DNA of 64,000 bases from Ornithodoros turicata (lineage: Eukaryota; Arthropoda; Arachnida; Ixodida; Argasidae). Shown in pieces: positions 23,380-33,012 of this stretch. Position 1 is the stretch's first letter, and each line of letters starts with the position of its first letter. Under the pieces are notes generated by a model. That model did no database searches and had not been told where the DNA came from. It was given only the letters and a program-made list of their open reading frames with translations. The position numbers were made by a program, and so were the translations under genes. The stretch lies in contig NW_026999348.1 of assembly GCF_037126465.1 (NCBI RefSeq), positions 930,001-994,000 on the forward strand. Direction: 5' to 3'.

Positions 23380-24085
23380 TCTTTGCTTTTGAGCTCCGGT
23401 AACTTCTTGAGGAGCTCGTTCCTTTCCATTTTTTCTTTTGTTTCGGGGGTGAGGGGTTAAGTTCGTCCAAGTAACTTGAAGAAAGTTCAAAGTTCCTTTT
23501 GTTCGATTCTGGTCTACAAACATCGCAGGCTGAGTCCTCCCCCATGACTTGAGATGAAAGATGGCACGTGCACGGCGCGACTAACTCCCGTTGTTACACG
23601 GTGAATGTTACAAATTATGGTTTAGCCGAGCATTAGGAAGCTCAGGTATCGCGCAACTTAACGATAAGCAGTGTATTGATAATGATAGAGGACATTGAGT
23701 AGCAGGATTAAAACTTGGCACGGTTCTAAGATATGTATGTAGGGGACAACTCGTAGAGCATAAACTTGCTTTGTGCTCCTTTTTCATGTGCCTTATTACG
23801 AGATCAAAATCATCAAATCCCTCTCGAACTCTATAAATGTAGGCTTCTTTTGTCGTAGCAGATATTGATATTATTTTTGTATATCAAGACTATTTTGAAA
23901 CGTCTTGAATCGCCCATTGTGACAGCAATGTCTGAATTAACCATATAGACAGGTCAAGAGCTGAAAAGTATATATATTGAGTAGAAAATAACTTGAAGGT
24001 AACCTGTTACATTTCTAAAGTAGCTTAGGAACTTCACGTCAATTTTCATTACGTTTTATTACGTGTAACGGCGTTTGAAACTTAG
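23380..24085. other. Unassigned interior of the 6 kb element
   Basis: No gene or repeat recognised in this AT-rich stretch. Confidence 0.35.
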
Positions 24086-24089
24086 TTAC

Positions 24090-25122
24090 GGGCCGGTTTC
24101 ACGTCAGTTCAGGCAGGGAGGTCCCATCGACCTCCTGGGTCTTCAGTATTTTCGATATTTATCGTATATTACGATCAACATTTTTGCCGAATAGCTTTCG
24201 TGGAAAAAAAATGAGAAAATCCGGAACTGAATTCGGATGTTTCAGTTTCGCCGTGTTTGCACGCGTACACCTCCCGAGTGTTAAGGGATATTGTTCTGAA
24301 ATTTTTTTGGTGCTGCTATATTATGCCTACAGGCCAGCTGTCAGAGAGCAAATTTTAGCGTGCAGGTGCGACGCTGTGTGCTATAAAAAATGGCGAAGAT
24401 GCCGTCTTGGTCCTAATTTCGACGCGTGATATCTCTGACTATAGATGTCCCTGATCGCAATACTTGTATCAGCTCAGTCAGCTTTTAATGCTCTTTCATC
24501 TGATATATCTATCCTGCATATACTTCCTAGCGGCATGTGCTGAAATAGGCATATTTCGAAATAAACATGGATTTTGCGCGTGTATTTCTCAAAAAGGTCC
24601 CACTTGATTCCGTATATATTTTGCCAGGATATGGCCCGATGTTAGGCCTTTCATCTAACGAAAAAGCTTCTTCTCCAAAGGCGTATACTGCTGATTAGCG
24701 CGTTAAAACGCGGCCCCACTGCGTACGAACGTGTCGGAGATATCTACAGCCAGAGCAAGAAGCGTCGAAGTTTGAACAAAACTGCGCGACAGTGCATGTT
24801 TGCCGCTTTTTATACGATACAGTGTTGCACTTGTGCGCCTAACTTTGCGTTCGGAGTGCTGGCAGGTAGGTATACTAAAGCACAACAAAATTGCACTACG
24901 ATATCTTTTAAAACTCAGGATGTATACACGTGCAAACACGGCAAAATTGCAACAATCTAATTCAGGACTGGATTTCTCAATTTTTTGCAAGGAAAGTATT
25001 CGAATGATTAATTTTACCAATGTTGATCATCATTTGCGATGAGCGTCCCAACATATATATAAAATCATAAAACTTCAGGAGGTCCGTGGGACCTCCCTCT
25101 CTGATCTAACGTCGAACCGGCC
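24090..25122. mobile_element. Foldback element with arms of about 400 bp
   Basis: Starts GGGCCGGTTTCACGTCAG and ends CTAACGTCGAACCGGCC. The two halves are diverged reverse complements along most of their length (for example 24250-24420 against 24780-24940), meeting near 24605. TAC flanks both ends (24087-24089, 25123-25125), a possible 3 bp target duplication. GGCC-starting ends with a 3 bp duplication would fit a Harbinger-type MITE, but that is inference. Confidence 0.6.
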
Positions 25123-25613
25123 TACAATTACGTTCTGGCTAACCTTTTCAGTGACTTCCATCTTTCAACAGTCTAACTAACCTGGCAACGAGTTCCAACT
25201 TCTATCTCTGTTCCATTTAACCTGTGTTAAGTGAATATTTGTGCAGTAAATAGTACATATGCGGGACTGGTGGTTGTATACTTTCAATGTAAAACTCATT
25301 TCTTTCATTGCTGGTGAAGCGATGCATTAAAGAACCCATGTATCTTGTGACTATGATGCAATTAAGAGTTTTCTACACTGACATATTGATTTTGCTTTTA
25401 AAAATCGCGCAAATTAACTCTTCTTTGGGGGTTAGGAGGTACCCGTAAGTGTGCACTTGCTGCACCTCGGGAAATCGTTGGGGTGCGACACCGGCTGCCG
25501 ATAACGGACCATTAACATCCCCGTGCTGCAAACCGTATGCTGGAACACGGTCGGGTCGGTCGCCGCGGGCGCACCGACGTTCGGTCGTCGCGCTGTGCTG
25601 CCTGGGTTGACAT

Positions 25614-25779
25614 TGTAGCGCAACCGCCATCTAACGATTGTCACGATCCTCGAGGACTGCTTCTTCCCTCTCGAGCTGGCAGTTCCTTTCGGGCGGTGTC
25701 AAAGTGGCACACGCAGTAAAGACTGTTTTTTTCCCTTTCTGTCGGAGTCTAGCGTGGACCCTTTCCTCAGACTTCCGCA
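25614..25779 (+). repeat. Ty3-1 5' LTR
   Basis: Begins TGTAG and ends CA. It matches 29937-30103 over its whole length with few differences. Confidence 0.92.
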
Positions 25780-25783
25780 TTTC

Positions 25784-25800
25784 TGGTGACCCGAACGGCG
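25784..25800 (+). other. Ty3-1 primer-binding site
   Basis: TGGTGACCCGAACGGCG lies four bases after the LTR. It resembles the complement of the tRNA-Trp 3' end (TGGTGACCCCGACGTGA), the primer used by CsRn1 and Kabuki elements, with three differences. Confidence 0.6.
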
Positions 25801-25828
25801 AACGCCCTCGTTTTTCTCGCTGCTTCGT

Positions 25829-26800
25829 ATGCCAACGCTTCGCTCCGGCCTGACTACTACTGCTACTGAACTTGGTATGAGCACTCCGATTCAGCACCAA
25901 CCGGACCTGGCCCCGCCCACGTCAGGCCCCTTGACCACCACTCCCATACCTTCCGTAGAAGGAACCCTGTCCCTGCGTCTACCACCTTATTGGGCTCACG
26001 ACCCGCAGCTATGGTTCGCCCAGGCCGATGCTCAATTTTCCGCCCGAAACATTTCGTCGCAGATTACCAAGTACGGGTATGTCCTTGGGGCTTTGCCTGC
26101 CGATACCGCGGCGGAGATCCGCGATATTATTCTCCAACCACCCCTCGACAAGCCCTACGACACCCTCAAGACAGAATTAATCGCCCGAACAACAATGTCT
26201 TCCCAACGTCGCCTGCAGCAGCTTCTCACCAACGAAGAGCTCGGCGACCCAACCCAGAAGCCAACCCAGCTTCTTCGACGGATGCGACCTTTAGTTGGCG
26301 ACGCCACTCTAGATTCATCGCTTCTCCAAGAACTGTTTCTGCAACGTCTGCCCGCGGAAGCACGTCGCATTCTTGCTGCAGCAGGCAGCACTTCCTTAGA
26401 CGACCTTGCCAAGCTTGCTGACCGTATACTTGACCACTCGCCGGCGGCATCGGCTACCATCGCCTCCCTTGGCCACACGCCCCCTCCTGCGCGCCTTGAC
26501 ATCGACCTCTCTGGCATACCTGCTGCAATGGCAGCCATGACTGCAACGTTACAGAACATGAACGCCGCCATGGCGAATCTCACGGCAATGGTGGCTGGTA
26601 TTTCCACCCGCAGCAGGTCCCCCTCTCCCGTCGGTCGCCAAGATACCCGACGGCGCCGTTACTCCAGCCGTCGCCGTTTCCCCTCACCCGTACATTCGGA
26701 GGACAGCCCGTTTTGCTGGTACCACTTTAACTTCGGCGGCAGAGCTCAGAAATGCAAGCCCCCGTGCAGCTGGCCGGGAAACGGTCCAACCAGCAACTGA
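25829..26800 (+). CDS. Ty3-1 Gag
   Basis: 323 codons. The N-terminal half has the capsid-like [20 protein letters not shown] motif shared by Ty3 Gags of this clade, followed by a helical region and an Arg/Ser-rich stretch. The C terminus carries the nucleocapsid finger [18 protein letters not shown], the C-H-C-C form typical of CsRn1 elements in place of the common CCHC. It overlaps pol by 49 bp in the -1 frame, so Pol is presumably made by a -1 frameshift. Frame intact. A shorter start at the MSTP Met is possible. Confidence 0.9.
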   Translation: MPTLRSGLTTTATELGMSTPIQHQPDLAPPTSGPLTTTPIPSVEGTLSLRLPPYWAHDPQLWFAQADAQFSARNISSQITKYGYVLGALPADTAAEIRDIILQPPLDKPYDTLKTELIARTTMSSQRRLQQLLTNEELGDPTQKPTQLLRRMRPLVGDATLDSSLLQELFLQRLPAEARRILAAAGSTSLDDLAKLADRILDHSPAASATIASLGHTPPPARLDIDLSGIPAAMAAMTATLQNMNAAMANLTAMVAGISTRSRSPSPVGRQDTRRRRYSSRRRFPSPVHSEDSPFCWYHFNFGGRAQKCKPPCSWPGNGPTSN

Positions 26801-29800
26801 AGGCGGCAGCAGCTGGTGTTTCGGGAACCCGCCTGTTCTTTATTCGGGACAAGATTAACAACGCAAGATTTCTCGTCGACACGGGAGCGGACGTCAGTAA
26901 CGTGCCTCCTGAGTCGCCTCACCGACTACGTCCCGACCCCAATTTCAGCTTGCAGGCGGTCAATTCCTCACCAATTATATGCTACGGCCGACGATCGCTC
27001 ACCTTGAACCTCGGTCTTCCCAAAATCTTTCAGTGGCTCTTCATGGTTGCTGACGTTCCCCACCCTATTCTTGGCGCGGATTTTCTGCGGCACTTTGACT
27101 TGCTTGTCGACGTGAAGCGCCAGCGGCTCGTCGACGCCGTCACCGGTTTGAAGGTCCAAGGCGTCTCAACCACCTTGAAAACCGTCAGTCCGACCTTCCT
27201 CCGCCCCTCTACTTCTCCCAACTTCCTCGCCATTCTGGACGAGTTCCCGGAGATCACACGTCCCCCACCTCCGGATGCTCCAGCGCGCCATTCGATTACT
27301 CACCACATACTCACCAAAGGTCCGCCAGTTCACGCCCGTCCCCGGCGTCTCCCTCCCGAGCGCCTGGCGATCGCTCTCCGGGAGTTTGACCATATGCTTG
27401 CCCTCGGTATCGTCCGACCTTCCAGCAGTCCATGGGCATCGGCCTTGCATTTGGTCCCGAAGAAGGATCCGGGGGACTGGCGGCTTTGCGCCGATTATAG
27501 AGCACTTAACGCCATAACCATCCCCGATCGTTACCCTATGCCGCATATCCAGGAGTTCACCAGCCATCTTCATGGTGCTACTACGTTCTCAAACGTCGAT
27601 CTCGTAAAGGCCTATCATCAGATTCCGGTAGAGCCTGCGGACATCCCGAAGACCGCCATCACAACACCTTTCGGCCTGTTCGAGTATGTCCGCATGCCAT
27701 TTGGCCTCCGGAACGCGGCCCAGAGCCTCCAGCGCGTCATCGACCAGGTTGTTAAAGATTTACCATTCTGTTTCGCATTCATCGATGACATCCTGGTCGC
27801 GAGTTCATCGCCCGAGGAGCACGAATCACACCTGCGTCAACTGTTCCAGCGTCTCCAGGAATTCGGGGTCGTCATAAATGCTGCCAAATGCGAGTTCGGT
27901 GTACACAGCATAGATTTTCTTGGTCATCACATCACCTCGGACGGTATCACGCCACTCCACACGAAGGTCCAAGCTATTGACGATTTCCCCCAGCCAGAAA
28001 CTCATCCCAAGCTCCGCCAATTCCTTGGGTTGATCAATTTTTATCGAAGATTCCTTCCCGGCTGTGCACGTCTACTTGCCCCACTTTTCGACCTCCTTTC
28101 TGGCACCAATCGTTCCAGTAAAACACTCGTGTGGACAGCTGAGGCTGAGCAAGGGTTTCAGCACGTTAAAAAGATGTCCGAGGCTACGCTGCTCTCTCAT
28201 CATATCCCGACGTACCTCGTGGTTGACGCCTCAAGTGTGGCGGTAGGCGCAGCCTTGCATCAACTCGACGATCAAGGCCAGCCCGTCCCATTGAGTTTTT
28301 TTCTCTCGCAAGCTCACGGCTACGGAGAAACGGTACAGCACTTTCGGCCGCGAGCTGCTTGCCGTCTACCTAACCATAAGGCACTTCCGCCATATCCTCG
28401 AGGGACGACCCTTCACCGTTTTCACGGACCATAAGCCGCTGACTTTCGTCATCAAATCCTCCAGCGCCTCGCTTTCACCTCGTGAGATACGGCATCTCGC
28501 TTTCATCAGCGAGTTTACCACCGACGTTCGCCACATTTCTGGCCAATCCAACCAAGTAGCCGATGCGTTGTCGCGTCTCGATGTATCGGCGGTCACATCA
28601 TCTCCACCTCCAGCCATTGACTATGCTGCCCTTGCTCTGTCACAGGCTGATGATCCGGAACTCAAGCAACTCTGCGCGACGCCGAACAACCTAGCCATCA
28701 AAATGGTCCCATTGCCTGTCAGCGCTCAACCCTTCTCTGTGACCTTCAACGGGAACGCCCAGACCGTATGTCCCTCAGGCCTTTAGACGCCAGGTCTTCG
28801 ACGCGTTCCACTGCCTCGCCCACCCCGGTATACGCGCCACGCAGCGTCTTATCTCCACCCGTTTCCTGTGGCCCAGCATTCAGAAGGACGTACGTCACTA
28901 GACCCGCACGTGTCTGGCATGCCAACGAGCCAAAGTGCACCGTCACACGTCGACGCCCTCCACTGCCTTCCCCGCACCCGAAGCCCGTTTCCGGCACATA
29001 CACATCGACCTCGTCGGGCCCCTTCCACCTTCTTCGGGTAACACCTACCTTCTCACATGTGTTGACCGGTTTTCCCGATGGCCAGAAGCCTACCCCATTC
29101 CCGACATTACCGCCCCTACTGTCTGTGGTGCATTTCTCACCACATGGGTATCCCGGTTCGGGGCGCCAGCCACTATCACCACTGACCGCGGTCGCCAATT
29201 TACTTCCCGCCTTTTCGCCGCGGTGTGCAGATTCCTGGGAGACCAGCACCGTCTGACCACTGCATATCATCCCTGCTCTAACGGGCTCGTAGAGAGGCTC
29301 CATAGACAGCTCAAGGCAGCCCTGAAGACCTCGGAGTTTCTGGAACGTTGGTCCGAGCACTTGCCCCTGGTTCTGCTTGGTATCCGCAGCGCCATCAAAG
29401 ACTGCGGTGTTTCCGCAGCAGATTTGCTGTACGGCGGCCCCCTTCGCCTCCCCGGTGAATTCTTCGCTCCCGGCGCAACTCAGCCCCTGCCCGACCCGCA
29501 AGATTTTGCCACCCGGCTCTCCTCATTCTGTGCCACCCTGCGGGCACCGTCTTACCGACCCTCATCCGATCGTCGCGTCTTTGTGCACCCCGACCTGGCA
29601 ACCACGACACATGTCTTCGTACGCCACGACGGCCATCGGCAGCCCCTGCAGAACCCATACGACGGTCCCTACCTCGTCCAAACTCGCCGTCCGAAATCCT
29701 TCACACTCCTCATCAGTGGGCGCTCCGAGGTGGTTTCCACGGATCGCATTAAGCCCGCATACATGGACATACCGTCTGGCTCAGCGTTTCCAGCCCCCGT

Positions 29801-29891
29801 CTCTTCGGTCCCCTCCCCCGTGACCCCGGTTTCCTCCCCGTCTCGCCGGGTGCACTGGGACTCGAAACCGCCTACCTGCCTTCGGCCTTAG
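26752..29891 (+). pseudogene. Ty3-1 Pol (protease, RT, RNase H, integrase), frameshifted
   Basis: In order: protease with [11 protein letters not shown] (about 26877), RT with [21 protein letters not shown] and catalytic FIDDIL (about 27778), then RNase H ([15 protein letters not shown], about 28220). A frameshift at about 28305-28345 breaks the RNase H. Further frames carry the H-H-C-C integrase finger, interrupted by a stop in the 28790-28930 region. The integrase core at 28935-29891 has DLVGPLPP, TDRGRQFTS and GLVERLHRQLK (D, D, E). Pol would copy and insert the element. This copy needs at least two frame corrections, so it is inactive. Confidence 0.9.
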
Positions 29892-29918
29892 ACTCTTTTT
29901 GTGTGCTCGCTCTCCGAG

Positions 29919-29936
29919 CTTCTAGAGGGGGGAGCC
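29919..29936 (+). other. Ty3-1 polypurine tract
   Basis: A G-rich run (agaggggggga) sits immediately before the 3' LTR. This is the usual primer position for plus-strand DNA synthesis. Confidence 0.75.
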
Positions 29937-30103
29937 TGTAGAGCCACCGCCATCTAACGATTTTCACGATCCTCGAGGACTGCTTCTTCCCTCTCGAGCT
30001 GGCAGTTCCTTTCGGGCGGTGTCAAAGTGGCACCACGCAGTAAAGACTGTTTTTTCCCTTTCTGTCGGAGTCTAGTGTGGACCCCTTTCCTCAGACTTCC
30101 ACA
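29937..30103 (+). repeat. Ty3-1 3' LTR
   Basis: Matches the 5' LTR. It is followed at once by the ACAT duplication and the LINE-C coding frame. Confidence 0.92.
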
Positions 30104-30771
30104 ACATCATTGTATCCCCGCGTGACATAGAACGTGCTCATCGTGTCGGGCGTTACCGGCCACACAAGTGCCGACCTATCATTGTCAAATTTGCTTCCTA
30201 CAAAACCAATGAAGATGTGTTAAGCAACGGTCATAAGCTCAAATCCACTAGTTACTCAATCACCGGCGACTATTCTTTTGCGGTTCGGACAGCTCGAAGA
30301 CATATTCTCGCGTTTGCCAAAGCTCAACCTGTCCCCTTTAAGTTACGTTTTGACAAGTTGTTGGTTGGAGGGAAAGTGTACATTTTTAACCATGTATCTT
30401 CTAAAGTTCTGGAACAGGTATCATTGCATCCCAGGTGTCTTATGCCACGTGAGAACTCCTCTTTACGTCCCCTCTCTGTCTTATTCACGAACATTAGAAG
30501 TGTCATACCTAAGCGGGACGACCTGTTCAGCTTGATCGCCTCGTCTGACGCCGACATAATCTCTCTCACAGAAACAAGGTTGTCTACGGACGTTTCTGAC
30601 ACGGAAACATTGCCCCACAACAATGAATTCAAATATTTCCGCCGTGACAGAGAGGGTAGGCGAGGCGGAAGGGTTCTCACTACCGTCAAAACCTGTATCG
30701 CATCATCGATTATTAACACAACATCCTGCTTAGAGATACTATGGCTAAGTGTTCAGTGTGTACGCAGATGA
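30104..30771 (+). pseudogene. LINE-C ORF1 end and ORF2 endonuclease start
   Basis: Resumes the ORF1 frame with DIERAHRVGRYRPHKCRPI and FASYKTNEDVLSN, the C-terminal half of LINE ORF1. Then, without a stop, it runs into the endonuclease start (LFTNIRSVIPKRDDL, DIISLTETRL, FRRDREGRRGG). ORF1 and endonuclease sharing one frame is plausible if the 2A motif is used, but a lost stop is also possible. The frame ends at 30771 and the RT is absent, so the element is 3'-truncated or decayed. Confidence 0.8.
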
Positions 30772-30779
30772 TTTACTAA

Positions 30780-31000
30780 ACGGATTTCACATGGGTACTA
30801 TACAACAAGCACAACACACACATAACATACACACAAGATCAACGATACAGGGCGATGCAAATTGCGGCTATTAACAAATGAGAGACAATGAATGATAAAT
30901 GATCATGAATGGGGAAAAATATGTACAGAATATGAATTCGCTTATGACGGGACGCCAGCGATGGTGACGAGACCGCCGACAGCGCGAACAGAAGGGTGAA
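30780..31000. other. Unassigned, CA-rich
   Basis: Contains short (AC)n tracts. No gene. Confidence 0.35.
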
Positions 31001-31003
31001 GGA

Positions 31004-31586
31004 GAGTTCCCACATATAGCGCTTCGCTCTATAGGGCTAGAAAATAGCGCTCAAAACCTAGCGCTGTTTTTCCGTTTGCGGTTCTCACATACAACCGAGC
31101 ACATAGCGCTATCCTGCTGGGGTCACAGGATATCTCCTTGCGACGTGATGCACCGGTGCTGCCGTGATTGCTTACTGTCGGCGTCGGGTATCCGCATCAA
31201 GGGGGATGACACTTTCGATGCTGTATGTATTGGCATCAGAGCGGAAGACCAGCCGCGACCATGTGATCGCGATACCAGACTATAGTAACCAAACACCCAT
31301 GCATTGGCAGATGAAACTCGTGGCCATTTTCACGTCGTCGTCGTCGCATTCCCGTCTTGCTGATTTGAGTGATCGAAATCAAAACAAACCTCAGCTTCCG
31401 CGACGTCACGGCTGAAAGAAGCTCACGATTGGTTAACGCAGACTCATCGCTCAATGTAGCGCTAGAAAAGTTGACCGGGGCTCTACTTCGACAAGAGCGG
31501 TATTATAGCGGTTCGTAGCAATGCGAGGAGTAAAATATAGCGTAATTTTCTAGTGCTATGTAGCAAAGCGCTATATGTGGGAACTG
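31004..31586. mobile_element. 583 bp MITE with CAGTTCCCACATATAGCGC ends
   Basis: The inverted ends (left AGTTCCCACATATAGCGCTT, right complement CAGTTCCCACATATAGCGCTT) match over about 45 bp with a few changes. The word AGCGCTAT recurs inside in both orientations. CAG-starting ends suggest hAT, but no 8 bp target duplication survives. Confidence 0.65.
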
Positions 31587-31894
31587 GCCTTGATGGCCCC
31601 AACGGCGCACAAAACCACCCTCCCCTAGCGCAAACAGTTCCCTCTGGAGGACGCTGACGACGCGAACCCGCAAAGATCGCACAAGCAGGAAGATCGGGAC
31701 GTCGCGCCTACGCTGCGCCACAGCCTTACATCTGACACCCCACGGGACCTGGGCCCCACAAGCCGTCACAAGCACACTGTACCGCTGGCTGGCACATCTC
31801 TGGTTAAGGGGTATTGGGCACATAATGTTTGTATGCCGCCTGATCATCTGCCAGAATATGCGGGCTATGCGGCATTCGAAGAGTGCATGACAGT
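31587..31894 (-). pseudogene. LINE-D C-terminal region, part 2
   Basis: Minus-strand frame reading HALFECRIARIFWQMI then a basic tail. This is the second half of the C-terminal zinc finger of a LINE ORF2 (His and last Cys). It joins across the Ty3-2 insertion to 35377-35475, where the first Cys pair lies. Confidence 0.7.
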
Positions 31895-31898
31895 TGGT

Positions 31899-32036
31899 TG
31901 TAGTGCGACGACAACAACGACACTACAATCCGCCCACGCCACGCGCTGTTGCTTCACGCAGGAATTAAACATTCTTCTTTCGCCCACCGACAACGGCTGT
32001 TGTAGTCTGTCCTCATTCTTCTGCGAGAACCCCACA
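31899..32036 (+). repeat. Ty3-2 5' LTR
   Basis: TGTAGTGCG...CCCCACA, 138 bp, paired with 35235-35372. Confidence 0.93.
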
Positions 32037-32037
32037 C

Positions 32038-32056
32038 TGGTGACCCGGACGTGATT
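32038..32056 (+). other. Ty3-2 tRNA-Trp-like primer-binding site
   Basis: TGGTGACCCGGACGTGATT differs by one base from the tRNA-Trp-complementary site described for CsRn1 and Kabuki elements. Confidence 0.7.
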
Positions 32057-32070
32057 CAGCAGCCGCGACG

Positions 32071-33010
32071 ATGGATCCGACTGCCACTCCTAGCAGCGAG
32101 CCTGCAACTCAGCCCCACATCGGCCATGTCGCCGTGGAGATTCCGCCGTTCTGGCACGCGAATCCCGCCGTATGGTTTTCGCAGGTAGAACGTCAATTTC
32201 GTCTTGCTAATATTACGTCTCAAGCCACCCGCTATTTCCTTGTCGCTTCGGCTTTACCTTCGGACGTGGCCTGCGACGTGGCTGACATTCTCTGCGCCCC
32301 TCTAACAACAACACCGTACGAATACCTCAAGGGCGCGATCAGCGCGAGGACAACACCTTCCGAGCGAAAACGACTCCAGCAGCTGTTTTCCGCCGAGGAC
32401 CTTGGCGATCGGACTCCGCCTCAACTTTTGTGACACATGCGGACCCTTCTCGGATCCCGCGCTACCACGATGGACGAGCCTTTGCTGAAGGAGCTTTTTC
32501 TTCAGCGTCTCCCTCCTACCGTGCAAATGCTCCTGGAAACATCAACAACCCTACCAATCGCAGACCATGCTGAGAGAATACTTGAGGTCGCGCCAGCGAC
32601 GATTGCCATCGTTCAGACTCCAGAATCATCTATCCCTGTCACTCCGTCCCGTTCTCTCCAGGACTTGTCTGGCAGAACTTACAGACGATGTACGCCACAT
32701 GTCTTCGCTTCTCGCAGCTGTGCTGCCGCGACGACAGAATACCAGAGATGATGATCCCGGGAGAGCACGTTCGCGCTGACCGCGATCAACCTCTTCCCGC
32801 TCGACGACCCCGGTCCCCGTCCGCGGAGAACCCAACTGACTTTTGTTGGTATCACTGGTCTTTCGGCGCAGGAGCCAGAAAGTGCAGACCTCCTAGCGCG
32901 TGGCCGGGAAATCGCACAGGGGTCGCTAACGGCGGCGTGCGGCACCCCTTCTCCTGTCAACGGCAGCCGCCTCCTGTATATCACAGACCCCGTTCCTCGT
33001 CGCCGCTATC
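32071..33010 (+). pseudogene. Ty3-2 Gag, broken
   Basis: Starts MDPTATPSSEP and carries the IPPFWHANPAVWFSQVERQF capsid-like motif. An in-frame TGA interrupts it at 32431-32433, with the same frame continuing to 32751. The finger CWYHWSFGAGARKCRPP lies in another frame at about 32840, with the last Cys of C-H-C-C replaced (PSAW instead of PCSW). Confidence 0.85.
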
Positions 33011-33012
33011 TT

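Larger units (their letters stand above)
19590..25606. mobile_element. 6 kb TIR element inserted in LINE-C ORF1
   Basis: A perfect 13 bp inverted pair CCCAGGCAGCACA (19590-19602) and its complement (25594-25606) lies exactly where the LINE-C frame stops and resumes. Joining the outsides gives the uninterrupted ORF1 order REKL then DII. Inside are a minisatellite, a possible multi-exon open region, the GGTGT element with its Tigger, and a foldback element. Without the nested pieces about 3.1 kb remains. I cannot assign the superfamily from the termini, and no clear target duplication is visible. Confidence 0.6.
25614..30103 (+). mobile_element. Ty3-1: CsRn1-clade LTR retrotransposon
   Basis: A complete 4.5 kb Ty3/gypsy element. 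It has 166/167 bp LTRs, a primer-binding site, overlapping gag and pol, a purine tract before the 3' LTR, and a 4 bp target duplication ACAT (25610-25613, 30104-30107). Placement in the CsRn1 clade rests on the C-x2-H...C-x3-C Gag motif and the tRNA-Trp-like primer site. The LTRs differ by about five substitutions and three indels, indicating a fairly recent insertion. Confidence 0.92.

Noticed and set aside
21110..23380. CRISPR-like array because of repeated GGTGT words.
   Set aside because: The words are short, irregularly spaced and in both orientations. The context is eukaryotic transposons.
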